DNA of 64,000 nt from NCBI RefSeq assembly GCF_003336205.1, contig NZ_QPIE01000007.1, positions 1 to 64,000 on the forward strand, in the 5' to 3' direction. The notes beneath the pieces were generated by a model. It was not told where the DNA came from. It did no database searches and saw only the letters and a list, made by a program, of their open reading frames with translations. Positions 26,289-35,741 of this stretch are shown here, one piece after another; the first letter of the stretch is position 1, and the number at the start of each line of letters is the position of its first letter. The stretch is from Chryseobacterium lacus. GTDB lineage: Bacteria; Bacteroidota; Bacteroidia; Flavobacteriales; Weeksellaceae. A program made the position numbers and the translations under genes.

Positions 26289-26795
26289 TTATACTTTCAG
26301 GTTGCCTTCCACGCCATCGCTGTTATCGGTTTTATTTCCGGTAATGGCTGCCGTCACAAAACTAATGAGGGAAACCAATTTTCCGGCTTTTGTATCCCAA
26401 TAATAGGCGTTTTCCGGCGCTACACGTATGATGGAAATTAGAGGATCATCTTTTCCGTCGAACCATGCATTCGCCATCGGAGTCCATTGCTCTTCAATGG
26501 TATCGCGGTCTCCATAAATATACGCTTTCCCGTAAATGGATAAAAATTCGGAATCTCCTTTGTTGATGAAATACAATTGTACACGGCGATCTTCCCGTAT
26601 TTCAAAATTCTTGTTGCTGCTCTCGCTGCTCAAAAACCAAAGATTTCCCTGTGCATCACATTCCTGAAGTGCCATCGGCCGCGCATTGTTGGGCAGGGAA
26701 GTAAGTTCCGTGCAGAACATACACACGCCAGCTCTTTCGGAAAGTTCCTTTAGTTTCTTGACCGCTTCCGTATCGGTTAAATTTTCTGTAGACAT
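26289..26795 (-). CDS. Pyridoxamine 5'-phosphate oxidase-like FMN-binding protein
   Basis: A 168-residue split-barrel protein resembling general stress protein 26. Features are an N-terminal helix, GNLWFLSSESSNK for flavin contact, and the RVQLYF and SIYGKAYIYGD strands. Members bind FMN or related cofactors; true PdxH activity is unlikely because the PdxH C-terminal motif is absent. The gene follows a SpoIIAA-like gene by 17 bp, so they are probably an operon. Confidence 0.88.
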   Translation of the reverse strand: MSTENLTDTEAVKKLKELSERAGVCMFCTELTSLPNNARPMALQECDAQGNLWFLSSESSNKNFEIREDRRVQLYFINKGDSEFLSIYGKAYIYGDRDTIEEQWTPMANAWFDGKDDPLISIIRVAPENAYYWDTKAGKLVSLISFVTAAITGNKTDNSDGVEGNLKV

Positions 26796-26812
26796 ATTTC
26801 TATTTTTTTTGG

Positions 26813-27193
26813 TTAATCATCTTTTTCATTTCCGTTGGCGCACCAAAATAAGGCATTGGCAAGGTCGCTGCAAGGATATGATTTTACTTCACCCGGCATC
26901 AGGACACTGAAAATATCCGTAAAATTCTGAACTCCTTTTTGATCCGTCACAATAGCGATACGATTCCATTTGGTGAGATTTTTCAGGCCTAAAAGCAGAT
27001 CCTGAATCCATGCTCCGAAAGTGAAATTATCCACATCGGTGTTTAGAAGCAAAAGATAATTCAGTTCATCAAAAGCATTCGCTTTAGCTTCCACATGAGG
27101 CAGAACGAGGTTTTCAAAATCTTCTTTTGTTACTTCTCCTGACGCTTTGAAAGCTGCCACATGATCGGGAGTATCGGGAATTACTGTTATCAT
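26813..27193 (-). CDS. SpoIIAA-like (STAS-type) protein
   Basis: A 126-residue protein of the SpoIIAA-like family often found in stress operons. The ATG at 27193 (MITVIPD) is preferred over the longer frame starting at 27223. The pattern GEVTKEDFENLVLPHVEAK followed by alternating strands and helices fits the STAS-like fold. The phosphorylatable serine typical of anti-sigma antagonists is not evident, so a signalling role is uncertain. Confidence 0.82.
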   Translation of the reverse strand: MITVIPDTPDHVAAFKASGEVTKEDFENLVLPHVEAKANAFDELNYLLLLNTDVDNFTFGAWIQDLLLGLKNLTKWNRIAIVTDQKGVQNFTDIFSVLMPGEVKSYPCSDLANALFWCANGNEKDD

Positions 27194-27286
27194 TTCAAAG
27201 TTGTTTTTACAAAAATACAGCATGAGACCTTTTTCTCATTATACGATTCCGTCACTTGTATTATATAATTTTTCAAGGAATTCTGC

Positions 27287-27316
27287 TTGCAATTGACGTG
27301 CAAAGATGTACCTTTC
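27287..27316 (+). promoter_or_regulatory. Promoter of cinA
   Basis: TTG (27287-27289), a 19-nt spacer, then TACCTTTC (27309-27316), 7 of 8 bases of TAnnTTTG plus correct spacing. It lies 18 nt before the chosen start and excludes the longer open frame that begins at 27287. Confidence 0.6.
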
Positions 27317-27334
27317 CAAAGAAAAAAAGATAGC

Positions 27335-28597
27335 ATGCAAGCAGTACTCATCATCATCGGCGATGAAATCCTGTCCGGAAATACGATTGATACCAACTCG
27401 AATTTTATGGCTGCCCAACTGAAGGAAATCGGTATTCCGGTGAAACAGATTTTGACAGTATCGGATGAGGTAGAGTCCATCAAATCGGCACTGAAGCTGG
27501 GTTTTGAAATGGGAAATCTGGTGATCAGTACCGGCGGATTGGGGCCTACAAATGATGATGTAACCAAAAAAGCCTTTAAAGAATTTTTCAATGACGAGAT
27601 TATTTTTCATCAGGAAACCTACGACCATCTGGAAAGACTTTTTATAAAAAGAAAACGAACCCGATTGCTGGATCTCAACCGAAGTCAGGCTGAAGTGTTG
27701 TCCAAAGCGGTTATTTTCCAGAACGATAACGGAACAGCTCCAGGCCAAATGGTTTCAGAAAATGGGAAAACAGCTATTTTCCTTCCCGGGGTTCCTTATG
27801 AAATGAAACCGCTGTTCAGTCATAAAGTAATTCCTTGGCTCATGCGAAATTTCCAATTGGGGCATCTTCTTACGCGTGTCGTTTCCGTTGTAGGAATTCC
27901 GGAAAGTCTGCTCTCAGACACCATTCAGCAATGGGAAAGCGAACTTCCGGATCATCTCAGTCTTTCTTATCTTCCCATTGGAAACCGTATTAAGCTGAGA
28001 ATCAGCGGCAGCAGCGATGATAGAATACAATTGGAAAATGAACTGGAAGAACAGGTTCAGAAGTTGAAACCTTACATTACAGGGCATATTCTTTCATTTA
28101 ATGGAAATGAAATTCAAGATATTGTAAAAGAAATACTCTTAACTAAGAACCTTACCATATCTTCTGCAGAAAGCTGTACAGGCGGCGGAATCGCACGGTT
28201 ACTGACTTCCTGCAGCGGAAGTTCCGGCTATTTTTCAGGAGGAATTATTGCTTATGATGCCAGGAAAAAAATTGAAATTTTAGGTGTGTCCGAAAATACC
28301 ATCCGGCAAAAAACAACGGTTTCCCAAGAAATAGCGCAGGAAATGAGTCTGGGTTGCCAAAAGCTCTTCAAAACCAATATTGCAGTCGCCACTACCGGTG
28401 TAGCGGGTCCGTCGTCGGATGAATTTGGAAATGAAGTGGGAATGGTATTTTATTCTATTCGGATTGATGAAAAAGAATATACCCTAAAACTTTTTCTTCC
28501 GCATCTGGACCGGAACGATTTCATGAATTTCGTTTCCCAGCGAGTTCTTCAGAAACTGGCCGAACTGCTTGTTCATCCTGAAAAAAGGGAAGAGTAA
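27335..28597 (+). CDS. cinA: CinA-family competence/damage-inducible protein
   Basis: Two-domain protein of 420 residues. The N-terminal MoaB-like domain (LIIIGDEILSGNTIDTNS; STGGLGPTNDD) is an ADP-ribose pyrophosphatase in characterised CinA proteins. The C-terminal domain (SAESCTGGGIARLLT, GGIIAYDARKK) is the PncC-type NMN amidohydrolase that recycles pyridine nucleotides. The ATG at 27335 begins the domain directly and lies just after a promoter. Confidence 0.93.
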   Translation: MQAVLIIIGDEILSGNTIDTNSNFMAAQLKEIGIPVKQILTVSDEVESIKSALKLGFEMGNLVISTGGLGPTNDDVTKKAFKEFFNDEIIFHQETYDHLERLFIKRKRTRLLDLNRSQAEVLSKAVIFQNDNGTAPGQMVSENGKTAIFLPGVPYEMKPLFSHKVIPWLMRNFQLGHLLTRVVSVVGIPESLLSDTIQQWESELPDHLSLSYLPIGNRIKLRISGSSDDRIQLENELEEQVQKLKPYITGHILSFNGNEIQDIVKEILLTKNLTISSAESCTGGGIARLLTSCSGSSGYFSGGIIAYDARKKIEILGVSENTIRQKTTVSQEIAQEMSLGCQKLFKTNIAVATTGVAGPSSDEFGNEVGMVFYSIRIDEKEYTLKLFLPHLDRNDFMNFVSQRVLQKLAELLVHPEKREE

Positions 28598-28602
28598 TTC
28601 AA

Positions 28603-28610
28603 TATTTTTG
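28603..28610 (+). promoter_or_regulatory. Promoter -7 box of the M13 peptidase gene
   Basis: TATTTTTG fits TAnnTTTG and lies 53 nt before the ATG. No good TTG is seen at -33. Confidence 0.45.
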
Positions 28611-28663
28611 TAACTTTAAGACTTGATAAGCAACCAATATAGATATTCAACAATTATTTAGAA

Positions 28664-30760
28664 ATGAAAAAAAGTATCATCAGCATTCTCGCACTTTCCG
28701 GCATCGTGTTTTTCCATTCGTGCACCGTGAAAAATAAAGTTGCAGAAACGCCTGCAGAAAAACCTGAAAAAATCGTGAAACAGGAAATTAACTCCACAAT
28801 GCCTGAACATGGACTGAACCTTGAGTATATGGACACTACTGTTCGTCCGCAAGATGATTTTTTCAGTTATGTAAATGGCAACTGGTACAAAACCACCAAC
28901 ATTCCTTCGGACCGCGCTTCGTGGGGTTCCTTCAACAAACTTCGGGAAGATACCGACAATGCATCGCTCAATATTCTCAATGCCATTCTTTCCAAAAACT
29001 ATGACGAAGGAACAGAAGGACAGAAAATCCAGAACTTGTACGGTACTTTCATGGATTGGAACAAACGAAATGCTGAAGGACTCTCCCCAGTTAAGGCCGA
29101 TTTGGCTAAAATAGACGCCATTAAATCAATTTCTGATTTGCAAAATTATTTGAACGGAGCCACCCGAAAAGGCAACAATCCTTTCTATTCATGGAGAGTG
29201 GGTGCAGACCTGAAAAACTCCGTGATGAATGCGGTTTACCTGAACGGACCTTCCTTAGGATTAGGGAAAGATTATTATCAGAAAGTTAATGAAGCCAATA
29301 CCAAAACCCTGGCAGAATATACCGGATTCGCTACGAAATTATATCAGGCTTTAGGTTATAAAAATGCCGGAAACACCGCCTCGCAGTTGGTGAAATTTGA
29401 AAAAGAACTCGCCAATTACCTTCTTACCAACGAGCAGGGAAGGGATGCCAATCTTCGGTATAACCCTAAAAATGTGAGCGAACTTCCGGCTCTTGTGAAA
29501 AACATCAACCTTCCGGCCTACTTAAAATCCGCAGGAGTTGCTACAGACCGCGTGATTATTGGTGAACTGAAATATTATCAGAATATGGATTCGTTCATCA
29601 ATTCCAAAAATCTTCCTTTGCTGAAAGACTATATGAAGTTTCATCTGCTGAGAGGAAATCTGGGCAATCTGGATAAAAAGATGGACGACCTGCAGTTTGA
29701 TTTTTATTCCAAATACTTACAAGGACAACAAGAGCAGCGGCCGATGGACAAACGAGGCCTGCAAATGATCAACAGTGTTTTGGGAGAAGCATTCGGGAAG
29801 TTGTATGTAGAGGAAAATTTCTCACCCGAAGCGAAAGCTCAGATGGAAACGTACATCAACTATCTCAGAAAAGCATTTTCAGCAAGAATTGATCAGCTTG
29901 ACTGGATGTCGCCCGAAACTAAAGTAAAAGCTCAGGAAAAACTGTCTAAATTTAATGTGAAAATTGCCTATCCGGATCAGTGGAGGGATTATTCCAAGCT
30001 GGTGATGGAATCGCCAAAAAGCGGTGGAACATTATATCAGAATATGGAGAACTTAACGGCCTGGCATTATCAGCGGAATCTCGCAAAGATAGGACAGCCT
30101 GTAGATAAAAAAGAATGGGCCATGTCGCCTCAAACCGTCAATGCGTATTACAGTTCTTCAAACAATGAAATTGTATTTCCTGCCGCCATTCTTCAGCCGC
30201 CTTTTTTCAATTTTAAAGCAGATCCTGCCGTTAATTTCGGTGGAATAGGAGCGGTAATTGGCCACGAAATTTCGCATGGTTTCGACGATGGCGGTTCCAG
30301 ATTTGACGGCGACGGCAATCTGCAAAACTGGTGGACGGATGCTGACCGCAAGAATTTCGATGCAAAAGTATCGCAACTAGCGGCACAATACGATCAGTAT
30401 GAGCCTGTGAAAGGTTCTTTTGTTAACGGTAAATTTACGAGCGGTGAAAATATCGGCGACTTAGGCGGTGTTGCCGTGGCGTACGAAGCCTTACAAATGT
30501 ACCTGAAAGATCATGGCAATCCGGGCCGGATCAGTGGGTTTTCTCAAGACCAGCGTTTCTTTATGAGTTGGGCAACGGTCTGGAGAACGAAATCTACGGA
30601 TCAGTATGTTCAAAATCAAGTGAAAACTGATCCTCATTCTCCCGGTTATTACAGGGCTTTCGCGCCGCTGTTAAATATTGATGCTTTCCACGATGCTTTT
30701 AATACCCAACCCGGCGATGCGATGTACAAAAAACCTGAGGAAAGAATTTCCATCTGGTAG
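28664..30760 (+). CDS. M13-family (neprilysin-like) metallopeptidase, lipoprotein
   Basis: Zinc endopeptidase of 698 residues. It has a lipoprotein signal (lipobox HSC), the M13 N-terminal domain beginning PQDDFFSYVNGNWYK, and the catalytic C-terminal domain with HEISH (His534, Glu535, His538) and the third zinc ligand Glu595 in ENIGD. A standard full-length PepO-type enzyme, probably anchored on the outside of a membrane and degrading peptides. A terminator follows. Confidence 0.95.
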   Translation: MKKSIISILALSGIVFFHSCTVKNKVAETPAEKPEKIVKQEINSTMPEHGLNLEYMDTTVRPQDDFFSYVNGNWYKTTNIPSDRASWGSFNKLREDTDNASLNILNAILSKNYDEGTEGQKIQNLYGTFMDWNKRNAEGLSPVKADLAKIDAIKSISDLQNYLNGATRKGNNPFYSWRVGADLKNSVMNAVYLNGPSLGLGKDYYQKVNEANTKTLAEYTGFATKLYQALGYKNAGNTASQLVKFEKELANYLLTNEQGRDANLRYNPKNVSELPALVKNINLPAYLKSAGVATDRVIIGELKYYQNMDSFINSKNLPLLKDYMKFHLLRGNLGNLDKKMDDLQFDFYSKYLQGQQEQRPMDKRGLQMINSVLGEAFGKLYVEENFSPEAKAQMETYINYLRKAFSARIDQLDWMSPETKVKAQEKLSKFNVKIAYPDQWRDYSKLVMESPKSGGTLYQNMENLTAWHYQRNLAKIGQPVDKKEWAMSPQTVNAYYSSSNNEIVFPAAILQPPFFNFKADPAVNFGGIGAVIGHEISHGFDDGGSRFDGDGNLQNWWTDADRKNFDAKVSQLAAQYDQYEPVKGSFVNGKFTSGENIGDLGGVAVAYEALQMYLKDHGNPGRISGFSQDQRFFMSWATVWRTKSTDQYVQNQVKTDPHSPGYYRAFAPLLNIDAFHDAFNTQPGDAMYKKPEERISIW

Positions 30761-30775
30761 AAAAAACATCATCTA

Positions 30776-30809
30776 AACCCCTTTCATAATCTATGAACGG
30801 GGTTTTTAT
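30776..30809 (+). terminator. Terminator after the M13 peptidase gene
   Basis: AACCCCTTTCAT pairs with ATGAACGGGGTT (one bulge) and is followed by five Ts. Confidence 0.85.
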
Positions 30810-30829
30810 TTATTTTAAAATTAATAATC

Positions 30830-31735
30830 ATGGAAAATACAATTGAAATACGGAATCTTAATTTTGGTTTCCAGCCGGGGAAACCGATTCTGAAAAATGT
30901 GAATATGAACATTCCCAAAGGATCCATCTATGGATTTCTCGGAGCCAACGGAGCCGGTAAATCCACCACGATGCGTCTGGTGATGGGATTATTTAACGAT
31001 CCCGAGAACTCCGTAAAAGTATTTGGAGAAACGGTTTCTAACATCTATCCTGAAGGCCTTCACCGGATAGGTTCGCTGATCGATTATCCGGCATTTTATG
31101 ATCACTTATCGGGTTATGACAACCTGAAAATTGTATGCACCATTCGCGGACTGGACGAGAGTAAAATCGAAGAAGTGCTGTCGCTGGTGGGACTTTCAAA
31201 AGCGGCAAAAATGAAAATGAGGCGGTATTCTCTGGGAATGAAACAGCGGTTGGCCATTGCTTTGGCGCTCATCAGCAATCCCGAATTATTGGTTCTGGAC
31301 GAACCTGTCAACGGTCTGGATCCTGGCGGTATGGTGGAAATAAGAGAGCTGCTCATTCAGCTGAATCAACAGCACGGGGTTACGATTTTTATTTCCAGCC
31401 ATCTTCTGCAGGAAATTGATAAAATGGTGACGCATCTGGCCGTAATTGCTGATGGGGAAATTAAATTTCAAGGCAGCAAAGAAGAATTGAAAGAATTATA
31501 CAAGTTTCAAAAAACGAAATTTTTCATGAATAATGCTGCGGAATTTATTGAATTTTTGAACGCTGATTATGATGCAGAACTGAAATCTACAACCGAAATT
31601 TCGGTGGTGACACAATCTACTGAAGAGGTTGCCAGGATCAACAAAATACTTACAGAAAAAGGTGCCGGTGTTTATCAGATCAGTGCAGGCGGCGGCCTAG
31701 AAGAATGGTTTATGGAACTTACAAAACAAAACTAA
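30830..31735 (+). CDS. ABC transporter ATP-binding protein (BcrA/lantibiotic-immunity type)
   Basis: The 301-residue ATPase has Walker A GANGAGKST (38-46), signature YSLGMKQRL and Walker B LLVLDEPVNGLDP. The pattern LIDYPAFYDHLSGYDNL after Walker A is typical of the BcrA-like subgroup that serves bacitracin/lantibiotic exporters. The stop is 1 nt before the ATG of the permease gene, so the two should form one transporter. The substrate is unknown. Confidence 0.93.
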   Translation: MENTIEIRNLNFGFQPGKPILKNVNMNIPKGSIYGFLGANGAGKSTTMRLVMGLFNDPENSVKVFGETVSNIYPEGLHRIGSLIDYPAFYDHLSGYDNLKIVCTIRGLDESKIEEVLSLVGLSKAAKMKMRRYSLGMKQRLAIALALISNPELLVLDEPVNGLDPGGMVEIRELLIQLNQQHGVTIFISSHLLQEIDKMVTHLAVIADGEIKFQGSKEELKELYKFQKTKFFMNNAAEFIEFLNADYDAELKSTTEISVVTQSTEEVARINKILTEKGAGVYQISAGGGLEEWFMELTKQN

Positions 31736-31736
31736 C

Positions 31737-33968
31737 ATGAAAAAAGAATTACAGTTTTTAGCGACAGCTTTTCGTGCAGAATGGCTTAAAATAAAAGGAT
31801 TGGGACTGCTCACCTTCGGAATTGCCATTGCGGCAATTTTGCCACTTTTAATGTTCGTTACCCATATCTTTCTTGAAGAATCCAGAGATTTCGAAGGTGC
31901 TGCGAATTCCTATCCAAGGCTTTTTATCGAAAACGGACTCAGTTCGTATGTTGGTTTCTTCCTGCTTCTTTTCATTATTATTGTTGCAGCCAGGGTGACA
32001 CAAACGGATCATAAAAACAACGGTTGGGTTTTTATGGAAACCCAACCGCTGAGTAAATTCAGTATTTATGGTGCGAAATTTCTGGCAGTAGTGCTGCTCA
32101 GTTTCATTTCTATTGTTCTTTTTTTTCTGTTCAGCATTTTGATTTCTTATATTGATCTTGCGATTTTCCCACGCGAAAAATTACATTTCGATATCGATAT
32201 TTTATTCATTCTCAGAACTTTCATCAGGGTTTTTGTGATGGTGTTGGGAATCATTTCGTTTCAGCTGATGCTTTCCGTGATGATCCCGGGTTTTATCTGG
32301 CCGTTTGTCATTGGTTTCGTGGGCTTTGTGGTGAATGTTGTTGCAAGAATCCGACAGGAAACATACGATTTTCTGGTGTATAATAATCTGGATACCAGTT
32401 TGCATTTTACCAACTCTGCGGTACTGAACCGTTTCTTCAATTATTCTGATCTGCTGAGTATATTTTGGGCGGTGTTCTTTTTTATCATTGGTTATCAGTA
32501 TTATAGAAATCGCGGACTGAAAAACGCTTTTTTTAAAAATGCAGCCACCATCGCCAAAACGGTTGGCGTTTTAGCTGTTTTTGTGTTGATTTATTTTTTC
32601 CTGACGAAACCGATGTATCCACAGAAACTGGAGAATATTACCATTATCGAAGGTACTTTGCAAACAGATAAACCGGTGAAGGAAATTTACCTGATGGATC
32701 AGGAACTCCAAAATAATATTGCAGTGATTCCCGTGGTGAACAATACCTTTCGCTGGGAAACCAAAGAATCTGTTCCTTTTTCCAATTATATTATTGATGT
32801 TGAAAAAAGATTTATCCCTATCGTTTTGTCTAAAGGTGATCATCTGCAGTTTGAAATTAAGAAAGATGACCGGAATTTTGATGTTTTACGAAAAGGAACC
32901 AGAAAAGCAGAAATGGAATATCTGGACACCAATTCCAATACGTATTCCTCTTTTTATAACAGGACAGTGCAAAATAAAGAGTTAGCCGATGAACCGAAGG
33001 CGTTTTACCGGGAAGCAAAAAAAGAATGGGAGACCCTGAAAAAAGATCTTTCAAAATTCAGAACAAAAGAAAATATTCATTTCGGGGAAGATTTTAAGAA
33101 TTTCAAAATGCAGCAAGGTGCGGTGAAAATGCTCGGTGCGCTGCATGATTATCAGATGATGACTTCTTTCACAGACAAAGAATTTCAGATTCCTGCAGAC
33201 TTTAAAAAAGAATTGGAAACCTCCATCAAAAAACCTGCAGAACTTCTGATGACGACCGATGAATATAAAGCTTTCCGACTGAAATCATTGCTTCCAAAGG
33301 AAGGAACAAAAAATCCGGACAGTATTATTTTCGCAAAACTTTCTGCTTTACCAAGAAGTATCGAGAAAGACCGATTGCTGTCTTTTCAGTTGCTTAAAAT
33401 ATTAAAAATCACTAACGACGAAGAAAAACGAAACAGCTTATACGAAGAAAAGTCCGGCCAGTTCATGGATTCCCGATACAGAGACCATGTCAACCGACAA
33501 TTGGTTGTCATTAATAATCAGCAAAAAGGGAAGCCATTTCCAGTATTTCAGTTTGAAAATGAAGATGGAAAAACAGTAAATCTTGAAGAATTCAAAGGCA
33601 AATATGTCGTCATTGATTTTTGGGCAACATGGTGCGCACCGTGCAAGGAAACCTCGCCTGTTTTTGAATACAGGGCAAAAGAATACGCCTTTTATAATAA
33701 TATTGTCTTCTTGGCGGCCAGTATAGATGAAGATAAAAATAAATGGAAACTGGGCATCAAAAATAATAAATCGGATGTGACCCAATGGTGGCTCAAGGAT
33801 AACAAGGCTCTCAATTCTATCGGCGTACAGAGTATTCCGAGGTTTATGATGATTGATCCTGAAGGAAAAATTTACAATGCCGATATGCCAAGACCCGGCG
33901 AAACTGCTTTCCAAGAAATCTTAGATGAAGTGTCAGGAACTCGATTTAATTTTAACATGATATTTTAA
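31737..33968 (+). CDS. ABC-2-type permease fused to a TlpA-like thioredoxin domain
   Basis: The 743-residue protein joins two normally separate functions. Residues 1 to about 297 hold six membrane helices of an ABC-2 permease (BcrB/lantibiotic-immunity type). Residues about 300-600 are a soluble, probably extracytoplasmic region whose first part resembles the N-terminal domains of Bacteroidota TlpA-like lipoproteins. Residues about 610-740 are a thioredoxin fold with WCAPC (Cys633, Cys636) and the cis-Pro loop SIPRF. The frame is intact with no gap at the joins. The ATPase gene precedes by 1 nt and a hydrolase gene follows by 1 nt. Coupling export with disulfide reduction is inference. Confidence 0.9.
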   Translation: MKKELQFLATAFRAEWLKIKGLGLLTFGIAIAAILPLLMFVTHIFLEESRDFEGAANSYPRLFIENGLSSYVGFFLLLFIIIVAARVTQTDHKNNGWVFMETQPLSKFSIYGAKFLAVVLLSFISIVLFFLFSILISYIDLAIFPREKLHFDIDILFILRTFIRVFVMVLGIISFQLMLSVMIPGFIWPFVIGFVGFVVNVVARIRQETYDFLVYNNLDTSLHFTNSAVLNRFFNYSDLLSIFWAVFFFIIGYQYYRNRGLKNAFFKNAATIAKTVGVLAVFVLIYFFLTKPMYPQKLENITIIEGTLQTDKPVKEIYLMDQELQNNIAVIPVVNNTFRWETKESVPFSNYIIDVEKRFIPIVLSKGDHLQFEIKKDDRNFDVLRKGTRKAEMEYLDTNSNTYSSFYNRTVQNKELADEPKAFYREAKKEWETLKKDLSKFRTKENIHFGEDFKNFKMQQGAVKMLGALHDYQMMTSFTDKEFQIPADFKKELETSIKKPAELLMTTDEYKAFRLKSLLPKEGTKNPDSIIFAKLSALPRSIEKDRLLSFQLLKILKITNDEEKRNSLYEEKSGQFMDSRYRDHVNRQLVVINNQQKGKPFPVFQFENEDGKTVNLEEFKGKYVVIDFWATWCAPCKETSPVFEYRAKEYAFYNNIVFLAASIDEDKNKWKLGIKNNKSDVTQWWLKDNKALNSIGVQSIPRFMMIDPEGKIYNADMPRPGETAFQEILDEVSGTRFNFNMIF

Positions 33969-33969
33969 T

Positions 33970-34812
33970 ATGAAGTTGATGATCGAAAGAAATATCGTTA
34001 TTTCAAATCCCGAAACCAGAGATTTTTTGGCAGACTCATTTTATATAGAATCTACTGAACCGCTTCCCATCGTGTTTTTCGTGCACGGTTACAAAGGATA
34101 TAAAGATTGGGGAGCGTGGGATCTTATGGCGCTTGAATTCGCAAAAGCCGGTTATTTCTTTGTTAAATTTAATTTTTCCCACAACGGAACGACTCTGGAG
34201 AGACCTTCCGAATTTGCTAATCTGGAAGCTTTCGGCTTGAATAATTTTACGAAAGAATTGTCAGATTATCATGCTGTTATTTCACATTTTACTGAAAGAA
34301 AAGAAGTGAATTCTGAGCGGATTGCCATTACCGGACACAGTCGTGGCGGCGGAATTACAGTGCTTCAAGCATTTGAAGACGAGCGGGTGAAGGTTCTCGT
34401 CACGATGGCGGGGGTTTGTAATTTTGGTTATCGATTTCCGACTGGCGACAGACTGAAAGAATGGGAAGATAAAGGCGTCATGTATTCTGAAAATGCCCGG
34501 ACAGGCCAGCAGATGCCTCATGATTTTCAGCTGTATCAGAATTACAAGGAAAATGAAGAACGGCTGAATATTCAGTATGCGGCACAACATCTTGAAAAAC
34601 CATTTCTGATTGTACATCCTGCCGAAGATGAGACAGTGAAAGAAAAAGAAGCTTTTCTGCTGCACGAATGGTGCAAAGCTTCTGAACTCAAAATGATTCC
34701 CGACGCTAACCACAGTTTTGGCAGCAGCGAACCGTGGGATGAGGATTTTCTTCCGGAGCATCTGGAAGCAGCCGTTGCCGAAATTATTGAATTTTTGAAA
34801 AAAAAATTGTAA
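33970..34812 (+). CDS. Alpha/beta hydrolase (dienelactone hydrolase-like)
   Basis: A 280-residue alpha/beta hydrolase with the oxyanion motif FFVHGYKG (about 37-44), nucleophile Ser124 in GHSRGG, and a likely catalytic His in DANHSFG near 258. No signal peptide is present, so it should be cytoplasmic. It starts 1 nt after the transporter-fusion gene and is probably the third gene of that operon. It may process the transported compound, which is inference. Confidence 0.87.
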   Translation: MKLMIERNIVISNPETRDFLADSFYIESTEPLPIVFFVHGYKGYKDWGAWDLMALEFAKAGYFFVKFNFSHNGTTLERPSEFANLEAFGLNNFTKELSDYHAVISHFTERKEVNSERIAITGHSRGGGITVLQAFEDERVKVLVTMAGVCNFGYRFPTGDRLKEWEDKGVMYSENARTGQQMPHDFQLYQNYKENEERLNIQYAAQHLEKPFLIVHPAEDETVKEKEAFLLHEWCKASELKMIPDANHSFGSSEPWDEDFLPEHLEAAVAEIIEFLKKKL

Positions 34813-34833
34813 AAGTGGAAGTGCAGAACCTTT

Positions 34834-34841
34834 TATATTTG
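34834..34841 (+). promoter_or_regulatory. Promoter -7 box of the TerC-family gene
   Basis: TATATTTG matches TAnnTTTG, 19 nt before the ATG at 34861. Confidence 0.5.
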
Positions 34842-34860
34842 CGTTTCAAAAAAATAAACT

Positions 34861-35691
34861 ATGGATTTTTTGACCGCTCTCGACTGGCCTAATTTTGCCA
34901 ATCCGCAAATCTGGGTGTCACTTCTTACGCTTACGTTTCTGGAAATCGTTCTGGGAGTAGACAATATTATTTTTATTTCGATTATTTCGGACAAACTTCC
35001 TAAAGAAAAACAAAGGTTTGCCCGAAATCTGGGGTTGGCATTCGCCATGATTTTCAGAATCATTCTTTTATTGATGATCAGCTGGATTATCGGTTTGAAA
35101 GAACCGGTCCTCACTCTGGATTGGCTGGAGGAACCGGGAAGCGATTTGCCTTTGCAACTGAGCTGGAAAGATATTATTCTTCTGGCCGGAGGTATATTTC
35201 TGATTGGAAAAAGTACACTGGAAATTCATCATAAAATGCAGGTAGATCAAGTGGAGAAAACCAAAAAACCGTCTGCAGCATCAAGCCTGATGTTTATGGT
35301 TATTTTCCAGATTATTCTGATTGATATGGTATTTTCTCTTGACAGTATTCTTACCGCAATCGGACTGGTGGATAATGTGATGCTGATGATTATCGCCGTT
35401 GTTGTTTCTATAGGCATCATGATGGTGTTTGCCGGTCCTATATCTAGAGTGATCAATAAACATCCGAGTCTGCAGATTTTAGCGTTGGCATTTTTAGTCG
35501 TCATCGGTGTGATGCTAGTGGCAGAAGGTATCCATCAGCATGTAAGTAAAAATATCATTTATTCCTGTCTTGCCTTCAGTCTGGCGGTGGAATTTATAAA
35601 TATCCGGATAAGAAGCAAAGCATCAAGAGTACGAAAATTGAATCCTGATCTGAAAAACAGTCTGGAAATAGATGAACATCAGGATCTTTAG
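34861..35691 (+). CDS. TerC-family membrane protein 1
   Basis: The 276-residue protein has about seven helices with the two TerC acidic signatures: LEIVLGVDNIIFIS in helix 1 and DMVFSLDSILTAIG in helix 5. The Asp residues are thought to bind Mn2+ or Ca2+ in family members that export manganese and service secreted metalloenzymes. A second, divergent TerC protein lies at 43263-44354. A terminator follows. Confidence 0.93.
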   Translation: MDFLTALDWPNFANPQIWVSLLTLTFLEIVLGVDNIIFISIISDKLPKEKQRFARNLGLAFAMIFRIILLLMISWIIGLKEPVLTLDWLEEPGSDLPLQLSWKDIILLAGGIFLIGKSTLEIHHKMQVDQVEKTKKPSAASSLMFMVIFQIILIDMVFSLDSILTAIGLVDNVMLMIIAVVVSIGIMMVFAGPISRVINKHPSLQILALAFLVVIGVMLVAEGIHQHVSKNIIYSCLAFSLAVEFINIRIRSKASRVRKLNPDLKNSLEIDEHQDL

Positions 35692-35704
35692 AAAAGCTAC
35701 AAAA

Positions 35705-35738
35705 AAAGGCTGTTTCCTGATTGGGAGCAGCCTTTTTG
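35705..35738. terminator. Terminator between convergent genes
   Basis: AAAGGCTG pairs with CAGCCTTT, flanked by A and T runs, between the TerC gene and the minus-strand flavin reductase gene. Confidence 0.8.
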
Positions 35739-35741
35739 TTA

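Noticed and set aside
27190-27748. Two long minus-strand frames opposite cinA
   Set aside because: They are shadows of the cinA coding strand and lack domain patterns.
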